Shown piece after piece: positions 53,713 through 61,327 of a stretch of DNA of 64,000 nt. The position numbers and the translations under genes are program-made. The DNA is from Rhodoferax koreense (GTDB taxonomy: Bacteria > Pseudomonadota > Gammaproteobacteria > Burkholderiales > Burkholderiaceae_C), in assembly GCF_001955695.1 (NCBI RefSeq), contig NZ_CP019236.1, forward strand, positions 4,526,001 to 4,590,000. Direction: 5' to 3'. The notes beneath the pieces were generated by a model. That model searched no databases. It saw only the letters and a program-made list of their open reading frames with translations, and was not told where the DNA came from. Every line of letters begins with the position of its first letter. Position 1 is the first letter of the stretch.

Positions 53713-55521
53713 TCAGACCGCAGGATCGCGCAGGCGGATGTGGAGTTCGCGCAACTGCTTCTCGTCCACCGTCGAAGGGGCCTGCGTGAGCAGATCCTGC
53801 GCGCGCTGGGTCTTGGGGAACGCGATCACGTCACGAATGGATTCGGCGCCGGTCATCAGCGTGACGATGCGGTCCAGGCCGAAAGCCAGGCCGCCGTGCG
53901 GTGGCGCGCCATATTGCAGCGCGTCGAGCAGGAAGCCGAACTTGTCCTGCGCTTCCTCGGGCGTAATCTTCAAGGCATCGAACACCTTCTGCTGCACGTC
54001 GGCGCGGTGGATACGCACCGAGCCGCCACCCATTTCCCAGCCGTTGAGCACCATGTCGTAACCCTTGGAGATGCACTTCTCGGGCGCGGTGGCCATCCAG
54101 TCCTCATGGCCGTCCTTGGGCGCGGTGAACGGGTGGTGCGTGGCGGTGTAGCGCTGCGCGTCCTCGTCGAATTCGAACATCGGGAAATCGGTGACCCACA
54201 GCGGACGCCAGGCTTTTTCGAACAGGCCGTTCTTCTTGCCGAATTCGCTGTGGCCGATCTTGATGCGCAGCGCGCCGATGGCGTCGTTCACGATCTTGGC
54301 CTTGTCGGCGCCGAAGAAGATCAGGTCGCCGTTCTGCGCACCCGAACGCTCGAGCACCGCCTGCAGCGCCTTGTCGTGGATGTTCTTGACGATGGGGCTT
54401 TGCAAGCCGTCGCGGCCCTTGGAGAGGTCGTTGACGCGGATGTAGGCCAGGCCCTTGGCGCCGTAGATCTTCACGAACTCGGTGTACGCGTCGATTTCGC
54501 CACGGCTGATACCGCCGCCTTCGACCGAACCGCCTGGCACGCGCAAGGCGACCACACGGCCGTTCTTCATCGTGGCCGCGCCCGAGAACACCTTGAAGTC
54601 CACATCGGCCATCACGTCGGTGAGTTCGGTGAATTCGAGCTTCACGCGCAGGTCGGGCTTGTCGGAGCCGTAGCGCGCCGCGGCTTCCTGGAAGGTCATC
54701 ACCGGGAATTCGCCGAGGTCCACCCCCAGCGTGTTCTTGAACACCGTGCTGATCATTTCCTGGAACAGGTCGCGGATTTCCTGCTCGCCGAGGAACGAGG
54801 TTTCGATATCGATCTGCGTGAACTCGGGCTGGCGGTCGGCGCGCAGGTCTTCGTCGCGGAAGCACTTGGTGATCTGGTAGTAACGGTCGAAGCCGGCCAC
54901 CATCAGCAACTGCTTGAACAGCTGCGGGCTTTGCGGCAGCGCGAAGAACGTGCCGGCATGCACGCGGCTGGGCACCAGGTAGTCGCGCGCACCTTCGGGC
55001 GTGGACTTGCCGAGCATCGGGGTTTCGATGTCGATGAAGCCGTGCGCGTCGAGGAACTTGCGCACTTCCATCGACACGCGGTAGCGCAGCATCAGGTTGT
55101 TCTGCATGTACGGGCGGCGCAGGTCCAGCACGCGGTGCGTGAGGCGCGTGGTTTCCGACAGGTTGTCGTCGTCCAGCTGGAACGGCGGCGTGACGGAGGG
55201 GTTCAGCACCGTCAGTTCGTGGCACAGGACTTCGACCTTGCCGCTCTTCAGCGTCTCGTTGGCCGTGCCCTCGGGGCGTGCGCGTACCAGGCCCTTGATC
55301 TGCACGCAGAATTCGTTGCGCAGGGTCTCGGAGGCGGCGAACATCTCCGGGCGGTCCGGATCGCAGACCACTTGCACATAACCTTCGCGGTCGCGCAGGT
55401 CGACAAAAATCACACCGCCATGGTCGCGGCGGCGGTTGACCCAGCCGCACAGGGTGACGGTTTGGCCCAGCAGGGCTTCGGTGACGAGACCGCAATAGGT
55501 GGAACGCATGAGAGAGGACAT
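53713..55521 (-). CDS. aspS: Aspartyl-tRNA synthetase
   Basis: 602 aa from the ATG at 55521 ([13 protein letters not shown]); MRSTYCG at 55509 is an equally plausible start, and neither has a good Shine-Dalgarno. Class II synthetase with an N-terminal OB anticodon-binding domain ([20 protein letters not shown]), motif 2 ([18 protein letters not shown]), the bacterial GAD insertion domain and C-terminal motif 3 ([16 protein letters not shown]). In many bacteria lacking AsnRS this enzyme also charges tRNA-Asn for transamidation; that cannot be decided here. Confidence 0.97.
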   Translation of the reverse strand: MSSLMRSTYCGLVTEALLGQTVTLCGWVNRRRDHGGVIFVDLRDREGYVQVVCDPDRPEMFAASETLRNEFCVQIKGLVRARPEGTANETLKSGKVEVLCHELTVLNPSVTPPFQLDDDNLSETTRLTHRVLDLRRPYMQNNLMLRYRVSMEVRKFLDAHGFIDIETPMLGKSTPEGARDYLVPSRVHAGTFFALPQSPQLFKQLLMVAGFDRYYQITKCFRDEDLRADRQPEFTQIDIETSFLGEQEIRDLFQEMISTVFKNTLGVDLGEFPVMTFQEAAARYGSDKPDLRVKLEFTELTDVMADVDFKVFSGAATMKNGRVVALRVPGGSVEGGGISRGEIDAYTEFVKIYGAKGLAYIRVNDLSKGRDGLQSPIVKNIHDKALQAVLERSGAQNGDLIFFGADKAKIVNDAIGALRIKIGHSEFGKKNGLFEKAWRPLWVTDFPMFEFDEDAQRYTATHHPFTAPKDGHEDWMATAPEKCISKGYDMVLNGWEMGGGSVRIHRADVQQKVFDALKITPEEAQDKFGFLLDALQYGAPPHGGLAFGLDRIVTLMTGAESIRDVIAFPKTQRAQDLLTQAPSTVDEKQLRELHIRLRDPAV

Positions 55522-55606
55522 GGCTATCGGTTTCTGGCGCCCCGCGGGACGCATTGGGTTGACGGAAGCGGGCGCGCCAAGGGCGCCGCGCAGTAAACGT
55601 TGAACG

Positions 55607-56236
55607 TTAGGAGGGCAGCTTGGGCACGGTGTCGACGGGCATGCCGGGCGCCACCACCCCCATGGAGACGATGTATTTCAGCGCATCGTCCACGCTCATC
55701 TTCAGTTCGATGCAGTCGCTGGCCTTGAGCATGATGAAGTAGCCGCCCGTCGGGTTCGGCGTGGTCGGCACGTAGACGCTCAGGAAATCGCCCTGCAGGT
55801 AATTGGCCGTGTCGCCGCGCGGCACGCCGGTGACGAAGGCGATGGTCCACGCGCCTTCGCGCGGCCACTGCACCAGCACCGCCTTGCGGAAGGCATTGCC
55901 GTTTTCGGAGAACAAGGTGTCGGAGACCTGCTTCACACCCGAATAGATCGAACGCACGATCGGGATGCGGTGCAGCAGCCGGTTCCAGTAGTCGACGAGT
56001 TTGCGGCCGAAGAAGTTGCTCGCGGCGGCGCCGACCACCAGCAGGATCGCCAGCGCCAGCAGGACGCCGAAGCCCGGCATGTGAAAGCCGAGCAGGCGGT
56101 CGGGCTGCCACTGCGCGGGCAGGATCAGCAGGGTCTGGTCGAGCGTGCCGATCACCCACTGCAGGACCCAGATGGTGATGGCCACCGGCACGATGACCAG
56201 CAGGCCCGACAACAACCATTTACGCACGGCACCCAT
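55607..56236 (-). CDS. DUF502-family inner membrane protein
   Basis: 209 aa. Two membrane helices near the N-terminus ([36 protein letters not shown]) are followed by the conserved [20 protein letters not shown] and a soluble beta domain ([33 protein letters not shown]). DUF502 proteins are widespread in proteobacteria and often lie next to aspS and an FmdB gene, as here. The function is not established. It starts 9 bp after the FmdB gene stop, so the genes are co-transcribed. Confidence 0.9.
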   Translation of the reverse strand: MGAVRKWLLSGLLVIVPVAITIWVLQWVIGTLDQTLLILPAQWQPDRLLGFHMPGFGVLLALAILLVVGAAASNFFGRKLVDYWNRLLHRIPIVRSIYSGVKQVSDTLFSENGNAFRKAVLVQWPREGAWTIAFVTGVPRGDTANYLQGDFLSVYVPTTPNPTGGYFIMLKASDCIELKMSVDDALKYIVSMGVVAPGMPVDTVPKLPS

Positions 56237-56245
56237 CGTCGGCGC

Positions 56246-56602
56246 TCAGTCGGCCGCTCGCGGCGCGGCGGCTTTTGCGGGTGCGGCCGCGGTGTCGTTC
56301 TTGGCGGCAGGCGCCGGTGCGGGCGCGGGTGCATCGGCGGACTTTGCCGGCGTATCGCTCGAAGCCGCCGGCTTGGCCGCGTCGGCCGCGGTGGTGGCCG
56401 GTGCCGGCGCCGAGGTGCCGCCGTTTCTGAAGTCCGTCACATACCAGCCGGAGCCCTTGAGCTGGAAACCCGCGGCCGTGAGCTGCTTCTTGAATGCTTC
56501 GGCGCCGCAGAATGGGCAGACGGTCAGCGGCGCGTCGGACATCTTCTGCAGGACGTCCTTGCTTTGCCCGCAGGATTCGCATTTGTAAGCGTAGATAGGC
56601 AT
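56246..56602 (-). CDS. FmdB-type zinc ribbon protein
   Basis: 118 aa from the ATG at 56602. The first 60 residues are the FmdB/CxxC regulatory-type zinc ribbon: MPIYAYKCESCGQSKDVLQK, then LTVCPFCG, giving a C-x2-C plus C-x2-C site, with GFQLKGSGWYVTDF after it. The remainder is a low-complexity Ala/Pro/Lys tail. It may bind nucleic acid or protein; the role is unknown. It precedes the DUF502 and aspS genes on the same strand. Confidence 0.9.
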   Translation of the reverse strand: MPIYAYKCESCGQSKDVLQKMSDAPLTVCPFCGAEAFKKQLTAAGFQLKGSGWYVTDFRNGGTSAPAPATTAADAAKPAASSDTPAKSADAPAPAPAPAAKNDTAAAPAKAAAPRAAD

Positions 56603-56683
56603 GGCGTGAAGAAGCTCTGGTGGGGTTGCAAAACCCATGATTATATTGCGCACCCCCATGTCGCTCACTGCGTGTAGCTCCCA

Positions 56684-56736
56684 CCCCCTTGCAGGGGGCG
56701 ATACCTGCGGCCCGGCGAAGCCGGTTCCGCGGTATC
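56684..56736. repeat. Tandem GC-rich stem-loops, REP-like intergenic element
   Basis: CCCCC-TTGCA-GGGGG (56684-56698) is followed directly by a larger hairpin in which GATACC and GCGG pair with CCGC and GGTATC, enclosing CCGGC-GAA-GCCGG (56700-56736). It has no T run. It resembles dispersed intergenic elements of Comamonadaceae genomes, but only one copy is in this window. Confidence 0.5.
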
Positions 56737-56778
56737 TCTGGAAAGAGGCAGGCCCGCCTCACAGGCCGAGAGGCAGAT

Positions 56779-58362
56779 TCAGAACCCGAACTGCGCCCGG
56801 AACATCAGGCGCATGACCAACAGGCCGAGCGCGAACCCGATGCCACCGTACAGCACACCTTGCAGGATGCGGTTCGTGCGTTTCTGCTCCTGCAACAAAT
56901 CCTCGAGCTGGCGCCGCTGCTGGGCCGCGCGGCCGTCGGAGCCGCCGTGGCGCAGGAAATCCACCAGCAGCCGCGGCAGTTCGGGCAACAGCTTCGCGTA
57001 GCGCGGTGCCTCGTCGCGCAGCTGCTTGAACAGCGCCTGCGGACCGATCTGCTCGAGCATCCACTTCTCCAGGAAAGGCTTGGCCGTGTGCCAGAGGTCG
57101 AGGTCCGGGTCGAGTTCGCGGCCCAGGCCCTCGATGTTGAGCAGGGTTTTCTGCAGCAGCACGAGTTGCGGCTGGATCTCGACATGGAAGCGACGCGAAG
57201 TCTGGAACAGCCGCATCAGCACCATGCCCAGTGAAATCTCCTTCAGTGGCCGGTCGAAATACGGCTCGCACACGGCGCGGATCGCGGCCTCCAGCTCATC
57301 CACACGCGTGTTCGCCGGCACCCAGCCGGATTCGATGTGCAGCTCGGCCACACGTTTGTAGTCGCGCCGGAAAAACGCCGTGAAGTTCTGCGCCAGGTAT
57401 TCCTTGTCGAACTCCGTGAGCGTGCCGACGATGCCGAAGTCGAGCGAGATGTACCGACCGAAGGTGGCCGGCTCGACGCTGATCTGGATGTTGCCCGGAT
57501 GCATGTCGGCATGGAAGAATCCATCGCGGAACACCTGGGTGAAGAAGATCGTCACGCCGTCGCGCGCGAGCTGGGAAAAATCGACACCGGCCGCGCGCAG
57601 GCGTTCGGTCTGGCTGATCGGGATGCCGACCATGCGTTCCATCACGATGACCTCGGTGGCGCAGTAGTCCCAGAACATCTCGGGGATCAGCACCAGGTCC
57701 AGGCCTTCCATGTTGCGGCGCAGCTGCGCGGCGCTCGAGGCCTCGCGCACGAGGTCGAGCTCGTCGTGCAGGTATTTGTCGAACTCGGCCACCACCTCCA
57801 TCGGCTTGAGACGCTTGCCGTCGGCCGACAGGCTCTGCACCCAGCTGGCCATGGTGCGCATCAGGCCCAGGTCCCCCTCGATGGCCGGCAGCATGCCCGG
57901 TCGCAGCACCTTCACCGCCACGTCGCGGTGCGTGCCGCCGCGGTCCTTGAGCACGGCGAAATGCACCTGGGCGATCGACGCGCTCGCCACCGGCGTCTGC
58001 TCGAAGCTCACGAAGATGTCTTCGAGTTTGCGGCGGAACGCGCGCTCGATGGTGGCCACCGCCACTTCGGAAGGAAACGGCGGCACGCGGTCCTGCAGGC
58101 GCGCGAGTTCGTCGGCGATGTCGGCCGGCAGCAGGTCGCGCCGCGTGGACAACACCTGGCCGAACTTCACGAAGATCGGTCCGAGCCGTTCGAGCGCCTC
58201 GCGCAGGCGCTGGCCGCGCGGCGCGTCGAGCCGGCGGCCCACAGACAGGATGCGCGCGAGCACGCGCAGCCATGGCTTCTGGAAGCTGGTCAGTACCAGT
58301 TCATCGAGGCCATAACGCAGAACGATCCAGACAATGAAGACGCCGCGGAACAACCGGCTCAT
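56779..58362 (-). CDS. ubiB: Ubiquinone biosynthesis protein UbiB (ABC1/ADCK atypical kinase family)
   Basis: 527 aa. The invariant N-terminal KxGQ motif is [20 protein letters not shown]. The kinase-like core has [14 protein letters not shown] (Ala-rich loop), VAVKVLRPG with the Lys, HADMHPGNI and LDFGIVG with the metal-binding Asp. A membrane helix at the C-terminus ([20 protein letters not shown]) anchors it. It supports ubiquinone synthesis, probably by ATP-driven handling of lipid intermediates. Start ATG at 58362 overlaps the ubiJ stop by 4 bp. Confidence 0.97.
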   Translation of the reverse strand: MSRLFRGVFIVWIVLRYGLDELVLTSFQKPWLRVLARILSVGRRLDAPRGQRLREALERLGPIFVKFGQVLSTRRDLLPADIADELARLQDRVPPFPSEVAVATIERAFRRKLEDIFVSFEQTPVASASIAQVHFAVLKDRGGTHRDVAVKVLRPGMLPAIEGDLGLMRTMASWVQSLSADGKRLKPMEVVAEFDKYLHDELDLVREASSAAQLRRNMEGLDLVLIPEMFWDYCATEVIVMERMVGIPISQTERLRAAGVDFSQLARDGVTIFFTQVFRDGFFHADMHPGNIQISVEPATFGRYISLDFGIVGTLTEFDKEYLAQNFTAFFRRDYKRVAELHIESGWVPANTRVDELEAAIRAVCEPYFDRPLKEISLGMVLMRLFQTSRRFHVEIQPQLVLLQKTLLNIEGLGRELDPDLDLWHTAKPFLEKWMLEQIGPQALFKQLRDEAPRYAKLLPELPRLLVDFLRHGGSDGRAAQQRRQLEDLLQEQKRTNRILQGVLYGGIGFALGLLVMRLMFRAQFGF

Positions 58363-58922
58363 GGAGCGGCCTTGCCGGCCTCGTCATGGCCGGCTGCGGC
58401 ATCCTTGCGGCCGCCGACGAAGCGTCGCAAGGCCTGCCCCACCGAACGCGCGGCCTGGCCGATGGTGTGGGCCACCGGATCACCGACGATGCGCGACAGG
58501 TCCTCCTCCAGGTCCCAGCGCACATGGTCGAAGAGCCAGTTCACCTCGGCCGCCAGTTGCACGTCGCCGGCGATACGTACGTTGGGCTTGTCGCCGCGCA
58601 GTGCCGCCTGGGCGAGCTGCAGCGGCGACTCGTCGGTGATGGTCAGCGTGAGGTCGGGATGGTCGCCGGCAGCGGCGAGGTCGAGCAGGCCGGCCGGTGT
58701 GGCCACCAAGGGCAGCTGGATGCTGCGCCATTGCAGCAGCACGACCCGTCCCTTTTGCCGCGCCAGCCGGGACGTGGCCTCGGGTTCCTGCATCAGCACG
58801 TGGTTCAGCAGCAGCACGATGCGGTGCTGGACTTCGTCAACCACCCAGGCGGGCGGCTGAAGCCCGGAACCGAGCTTGCCAAGCATGTCGTTCAAAAAAG
58901 GAAATGGGGACTGTGTTGCCAT
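58359..58922 (-). CDS. ubiJ: Ubiquinone biosynthesis accessory factor UbiJ (SCP2 domain)
   Basis: 187 aa from the ATG at 58922; an in-frame ATG at 58931 would add three residues. The N-terminal SCP2 lipid-binding domain ([40 protein letters not shown]) is followed by [20 protein letters not shown], typical of UbiJ. With UbiK it organises the soluble ubiquinone-synthesis complex. It is translationally coupled to ubiB. A 9-bp inverted repeat surrounds its start codon. Confidence 0.92.
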   Translation of the reverse strand: MATQSPFPFLNDMLGKLGSGLQPPAWVVDEVQHRIVLLLNHVLMQEPEATSRLARQKGRVVLLQWRSIQLPLVATPAGLLDLAAAGDHPDLTLTITDESPLQLAQAALRGDKPNVRIAGDVQLAAEVNWLFDHVRWDLEEDLSRIVGDPVAHTIGQAARSVGQALRRFVGGRKDAAAGHDEAGKAAP

Positions 58923-58931
58923 AGTCCCCAT
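58904..58931 (-). promoter_or_regulatory. Hairpin enclosing the ubiJ start codon
   Basis: ATGGGGACT (58923-58931 on the minus strand) and AGTCCCCAT (58904-58912) form a perfect 9-bp stem with a 10-nt loop that contains the ATG at 58922. In mRNA this would hold the start codon in a loop and bury the upstream GGGG. It may tune ubiJ translation. Confidence 0.45.
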
Positions 58932-58957
58932 TGTATGTACCAGCCGCCGTGCGACGC

Positions 58958-59941
58958 CTATTGCAGGGCTTGAACCCCTGCCACCAGCCAGCCGCTGCTG
59001 CCGCTCTTCGGCTTGGTCATGTTCCACACTTCGCGGAACGGGCTCGGGCCGGCCGAAGGCTCCTCGCGGATCATGCCGGAGAACTCGACGCTGGCCATGT
59101 AGTCGTCGCCGATGTCCTCGATGCCGAGCAGCTTGGCTTCGAGCATGACCACGTCGGTCTTGTTGTTCGGGCCGCCGGTGTGGGCTTCGCGCTCGGTGAG
59201 CTGCGCCTGGATTTCCTTCACCATGTCGTCGGTCATCATGGCGCGCAGCGAGGCGATGTCTGCGCCGTCCCATGCGGACTGCAGGGTTACGAAGTTGTTC
59301 TTCGCGGCGCGCAGGAAACCGGCTTCGTCGAAACCGGCCGGCACGCCCCAGGCCTGCGAACCGATCAGCGCCGAGCCGATGCCCAGGCCGCCGGCCGCCG
59401 TCTGGCCCGCACCGGCGGATTCGAAGGCCGTGTTCTGGCGCTCGAACGGCCGCGCGGAAGCGTCGTTGCCCACGTTTTCGGGGCGGTAGGCCGGCGAACC
59501 GTCACCCGCGCCCTGGAATGCGAACGGACTGCTGCGTTGGGCCGGTGCACCCGCCTGCTTGCGGCGCATGAACCAGCCGATCGCCACCATGGCCACCAGC
59601 ACCAGCAGCGCAATCAGCATGAACTGGCCGAACGCCGCGCCCAGCCCCAGCGAATTCGCGAGCCAGGCCAGCCCCAGGCCCGCGGCCAGCCCGCCGAGCA
59701 TCGCGCCCCATGGGCGTTTCGGTGCGGCGGCAGCCGGTGCGGCGGCCGGCGTGTTGGGACGCGCCGCGGCTGCGCTGTTTTGCGCCGGTGCGGCAGGCGC
59801 TGCGGGCGCGGCCTCGCGTTGCGTCACGTTGTTCGACTGCTTGCCGAACGACTTGCCGCCGCCCAGGCGGCGTGCCGCGTCGGCGTCGAGCACCGTGGTC
59901 AGCGCCAGGGTGGCGGTGAGGATGATTGCCCAGATTTTCAT
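58958..59941 (-). CDS. Tim44-domain membrane protein
   Basis: 327 aa. A signal peptide or first membrane helix (residues 1-22, DADA) and an Ala/Pro-rich spacer are followed by glycine-rich membrane segments (residues about 75-125, MLGGLAAGLGLAWLANSLGL). The C-terminal Tim44-like domain spans about residues 190-327 (FDEAGFLRAAKNNFVTLQSA, DLREVW-type end FREVWNMTKPKSGSSGWLVA). In mitochondria Tim44 recruits Hsp70 to the import pore. The bacterial proteins probably bind membranes; their function is unclear. It lies between ubiE and ubiJ on the same strand. Confidence 0.9.
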   Translation of the reverse strand: MKIWAIILTATLALTTVLDADAARRLGGGKSFGKQSNNVTQREAAPAAPAAPAQNSAAAARPNTPAAAPAAAAPKRPWGAMLGGLAAGLGLAWLANSLGLGAAFGQFMLIALLVLVAMVAIGWFMRRKQAGAPAQRSSPFAFQGAGDGSPAYRPENVGNDASARPFERQNTAFESAGAGQTAAGGLGIGSALIGSQAWGVPAGFDEAGFLRAAKNNFVTLQSAWDGADIASLRAMMTDDMVKEIQAQLTEREAHTGGPNNKTDVVMLEAKLLGIEDIGDDYMASVEFSGMIREEPSAGPSPFREVWNMTKPKSGSSGWLVAGVQALQ

Positions 59942-60020
59942 AGTGCCTCCAGAATTCGATTGATAGCCATGTGGGGACGTTTCGTCGCTTTGACAGTGTT
60001 ATGTTTGTTGTAGGAGCGAT

Positions 60021-60752
60021 TCAACATTTGATGCCGACGTGCAAGGCCACCATGCCGCCGGTCAGGTTGTGGTAATCCACGTGGCCGAAACCGGCCGTTT
60101 TCATCAACGCTTTCAATTCCTGCTGGCCCGGATGCACGCGGATCGACTCGGCCAAGTAGCGGTAGCTGCTGTCGTCGCCGGCCACGAGCTTGCCCAGGCG
60201 CGGCAGCACCTTGAAGGAGTACCAGTCGTAGGCCTTCTCCAGCGGCTTAGCCACCTTAGAGAATTCCAGCACCAGCAGCTTGCCGCCGGGTTTGAGCACG
60301 CGGTTCATCTCGGCGAGCGCCACGTCCTTGTGGGTCATGTTGCGCAGGCCGAAGGCCACGCTGACCACGTCGAAGGAAGCGGTGGCGAACGGCAGCTTTT
60401 CGGCATCGCAGACCACGGTCGGCAGGACGATGCCCGCATCCAGCAGGCGATCGCGGCCGGTGCGCAGCATGGCTTCGTTGATGTCGGTGTGCACCACCCG
60501 GCCCGTGGCGCCGGCCTTCTTGGCGAAAGCCATGGCCAGGTCGCCGGTGCCGCCAGCGATGTCGAGCACCTGCGCGCCTTCGCGCACGTCGGCCACGAGC
60601 ACTGTGTACGCCTTCCAGGCGCGGTGCAGGCCCATCGACATCAGGTCGTTCATCAGGTCGTACTTGGGCGCGACCGAATCGAACACGCCGCGCACGCGAC
60701 GTGCCTTGTCGTCCTCTTCAACGGTCTGGAAGCCGAAATGGGTAGATGCCAT
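60021..60752 (-). CDS. ubiE: Ubiquinone/menaquinone C-methyltransferase UbiE
   Basis: 243 aa class I SAM-dependent methyltransferase. N-terminal [20 protein letters not shown] and [20 protein letters not shown] are UbiE hallmarks, followed by SAM motif [21 protein letters not shown] and the C-terminal [20 protein letters not shown]. It methylates the quinone ring C2 (demethylmenaquinone or DDMQ to DMQ). It starts the minus-strand block ubiE, Tim44-domain gene, ubiJ, ubiB. Confidence 0.98.
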   Translation of the reverse strand: MASTHFGFQTVEEDDKARRVRGVFDSVAPKYDLMNDLMSMGLHRAWKAYTVLVADVREGAQVLDIAGGTGDLAMAFAKKAGATGRVVHTDINEAMLRTGRDRLLDAGIVLPTVVCDAEKLPFATASFDVVSVAFGLRNMTHKDVALAEMNRVLKPGGKLLVLEFSKVAKPLEKAYDWYSFKVLPRLGKLVAGDDSSYRYLAESIRVHPGQQELKALMKTAGFGHVDYHNLTGGMVALHVGIKC

Positions 60753-60832
60753 GGTTTGTATACTAGATCAAGAAGGCCGCGGGACCCGCCTCAACCCTGC
60801 ATTCGGCAGGGCATTGCAGCCTTGGTTTCAAA

Positions 60833-60877
60833 TAAAAATAACGCCGTAGCGCGCCATCAGCCTGCGCAGCGCGCTAC
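60833..60877 (-). terminator. Probable terminator after the DUF971 gene
   Basis: On the minus strand, GTAGCGCGC (60869-60877) pairs with GCGCGCTAC (60846-60854), followed a few bases later by TTATTTTTATTT. It lies 23 bp past the DUF971 stop and upstream of ubiE. Confidence 0.55.
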
Positions 60878-60900
60878 CGAATCCGTAGCAACGCCAAACA

Positions 60901-61314
60901 TCAGTGACTGGCGCAGCCGTGCCCGCCTTTGGCAGGCATCGGGGCATCGCGGTCCACACCTGCCGCTTCCAGTCGCTTGGCGTAATCGGCCCACAACTGC
61001 GCCTGCTGCGAGCCCAGGAAATACAGGTAATCCCAGGTGAAGATGCCGGAGTTGTGCCCGTCGGAGAAAGCCGGCTGCACCGCGTAGTTGCCCACCGGCT
61101 CCAACCCTGCGAGCGTCACGTCCCGCATGCCGGTCTGCAGGATTTCCTGGCCCGCGCCATGGCCCTGCACTTCGGCCGATGGCGAATAGATGCGCATGAG
61201 TTCGAACGGGATGCGGAAATTCGCGCCGTCGGAGAAGCCGACCTCCAGCACGCGCGACTGTCCGTGCACGGTGATCGCGGTGGGGGTCGGTGCGCCGGCC
61301 TTCAAACCAGCCAT
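60901..61314 (-). CDS. DUF971-family protein
   Basis: 137 aa from the ATG at 61314, which follows AAGGA by 6 bp. It has the DUF971 core (gamma-butyrobetaine hydroxylase N-terminal-like): VLEVGFSDGANFRIPFELMR, then VGNYAVQPAFSDGHNSGIFT and WDYLYFLG. The tail is His/Cys/Gly rich (KGGHGCASH), so it may bind metal. In some bacteria this domain is linked to iron-sulfur cluster delivery. It starts 13 bp after the Fe-S oxidoreductase gene, so the two are co-transcribed. Confidence 0.9.
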   Translation of the reverse strand: MAGLKAGAPTPTAITVHGQSRVLEVGFSDGANFRIPFELMRIYSPSAEVQGHGAGQEILQTGMRDVTLAGLEPVGNYAVQPAFSDGHNSGIFTWDYLYFLGSQQAQLWADYAKRLEAAGVDRDAPMPAKGGHGCASH

Positions 61315-61327
61315 GAGCATTCCTTGT

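Noticed and set aside
53740..55596. 618-codon open frame opposite aspS.
   Set aside because: Antisense shadow of a housekeeping gene.
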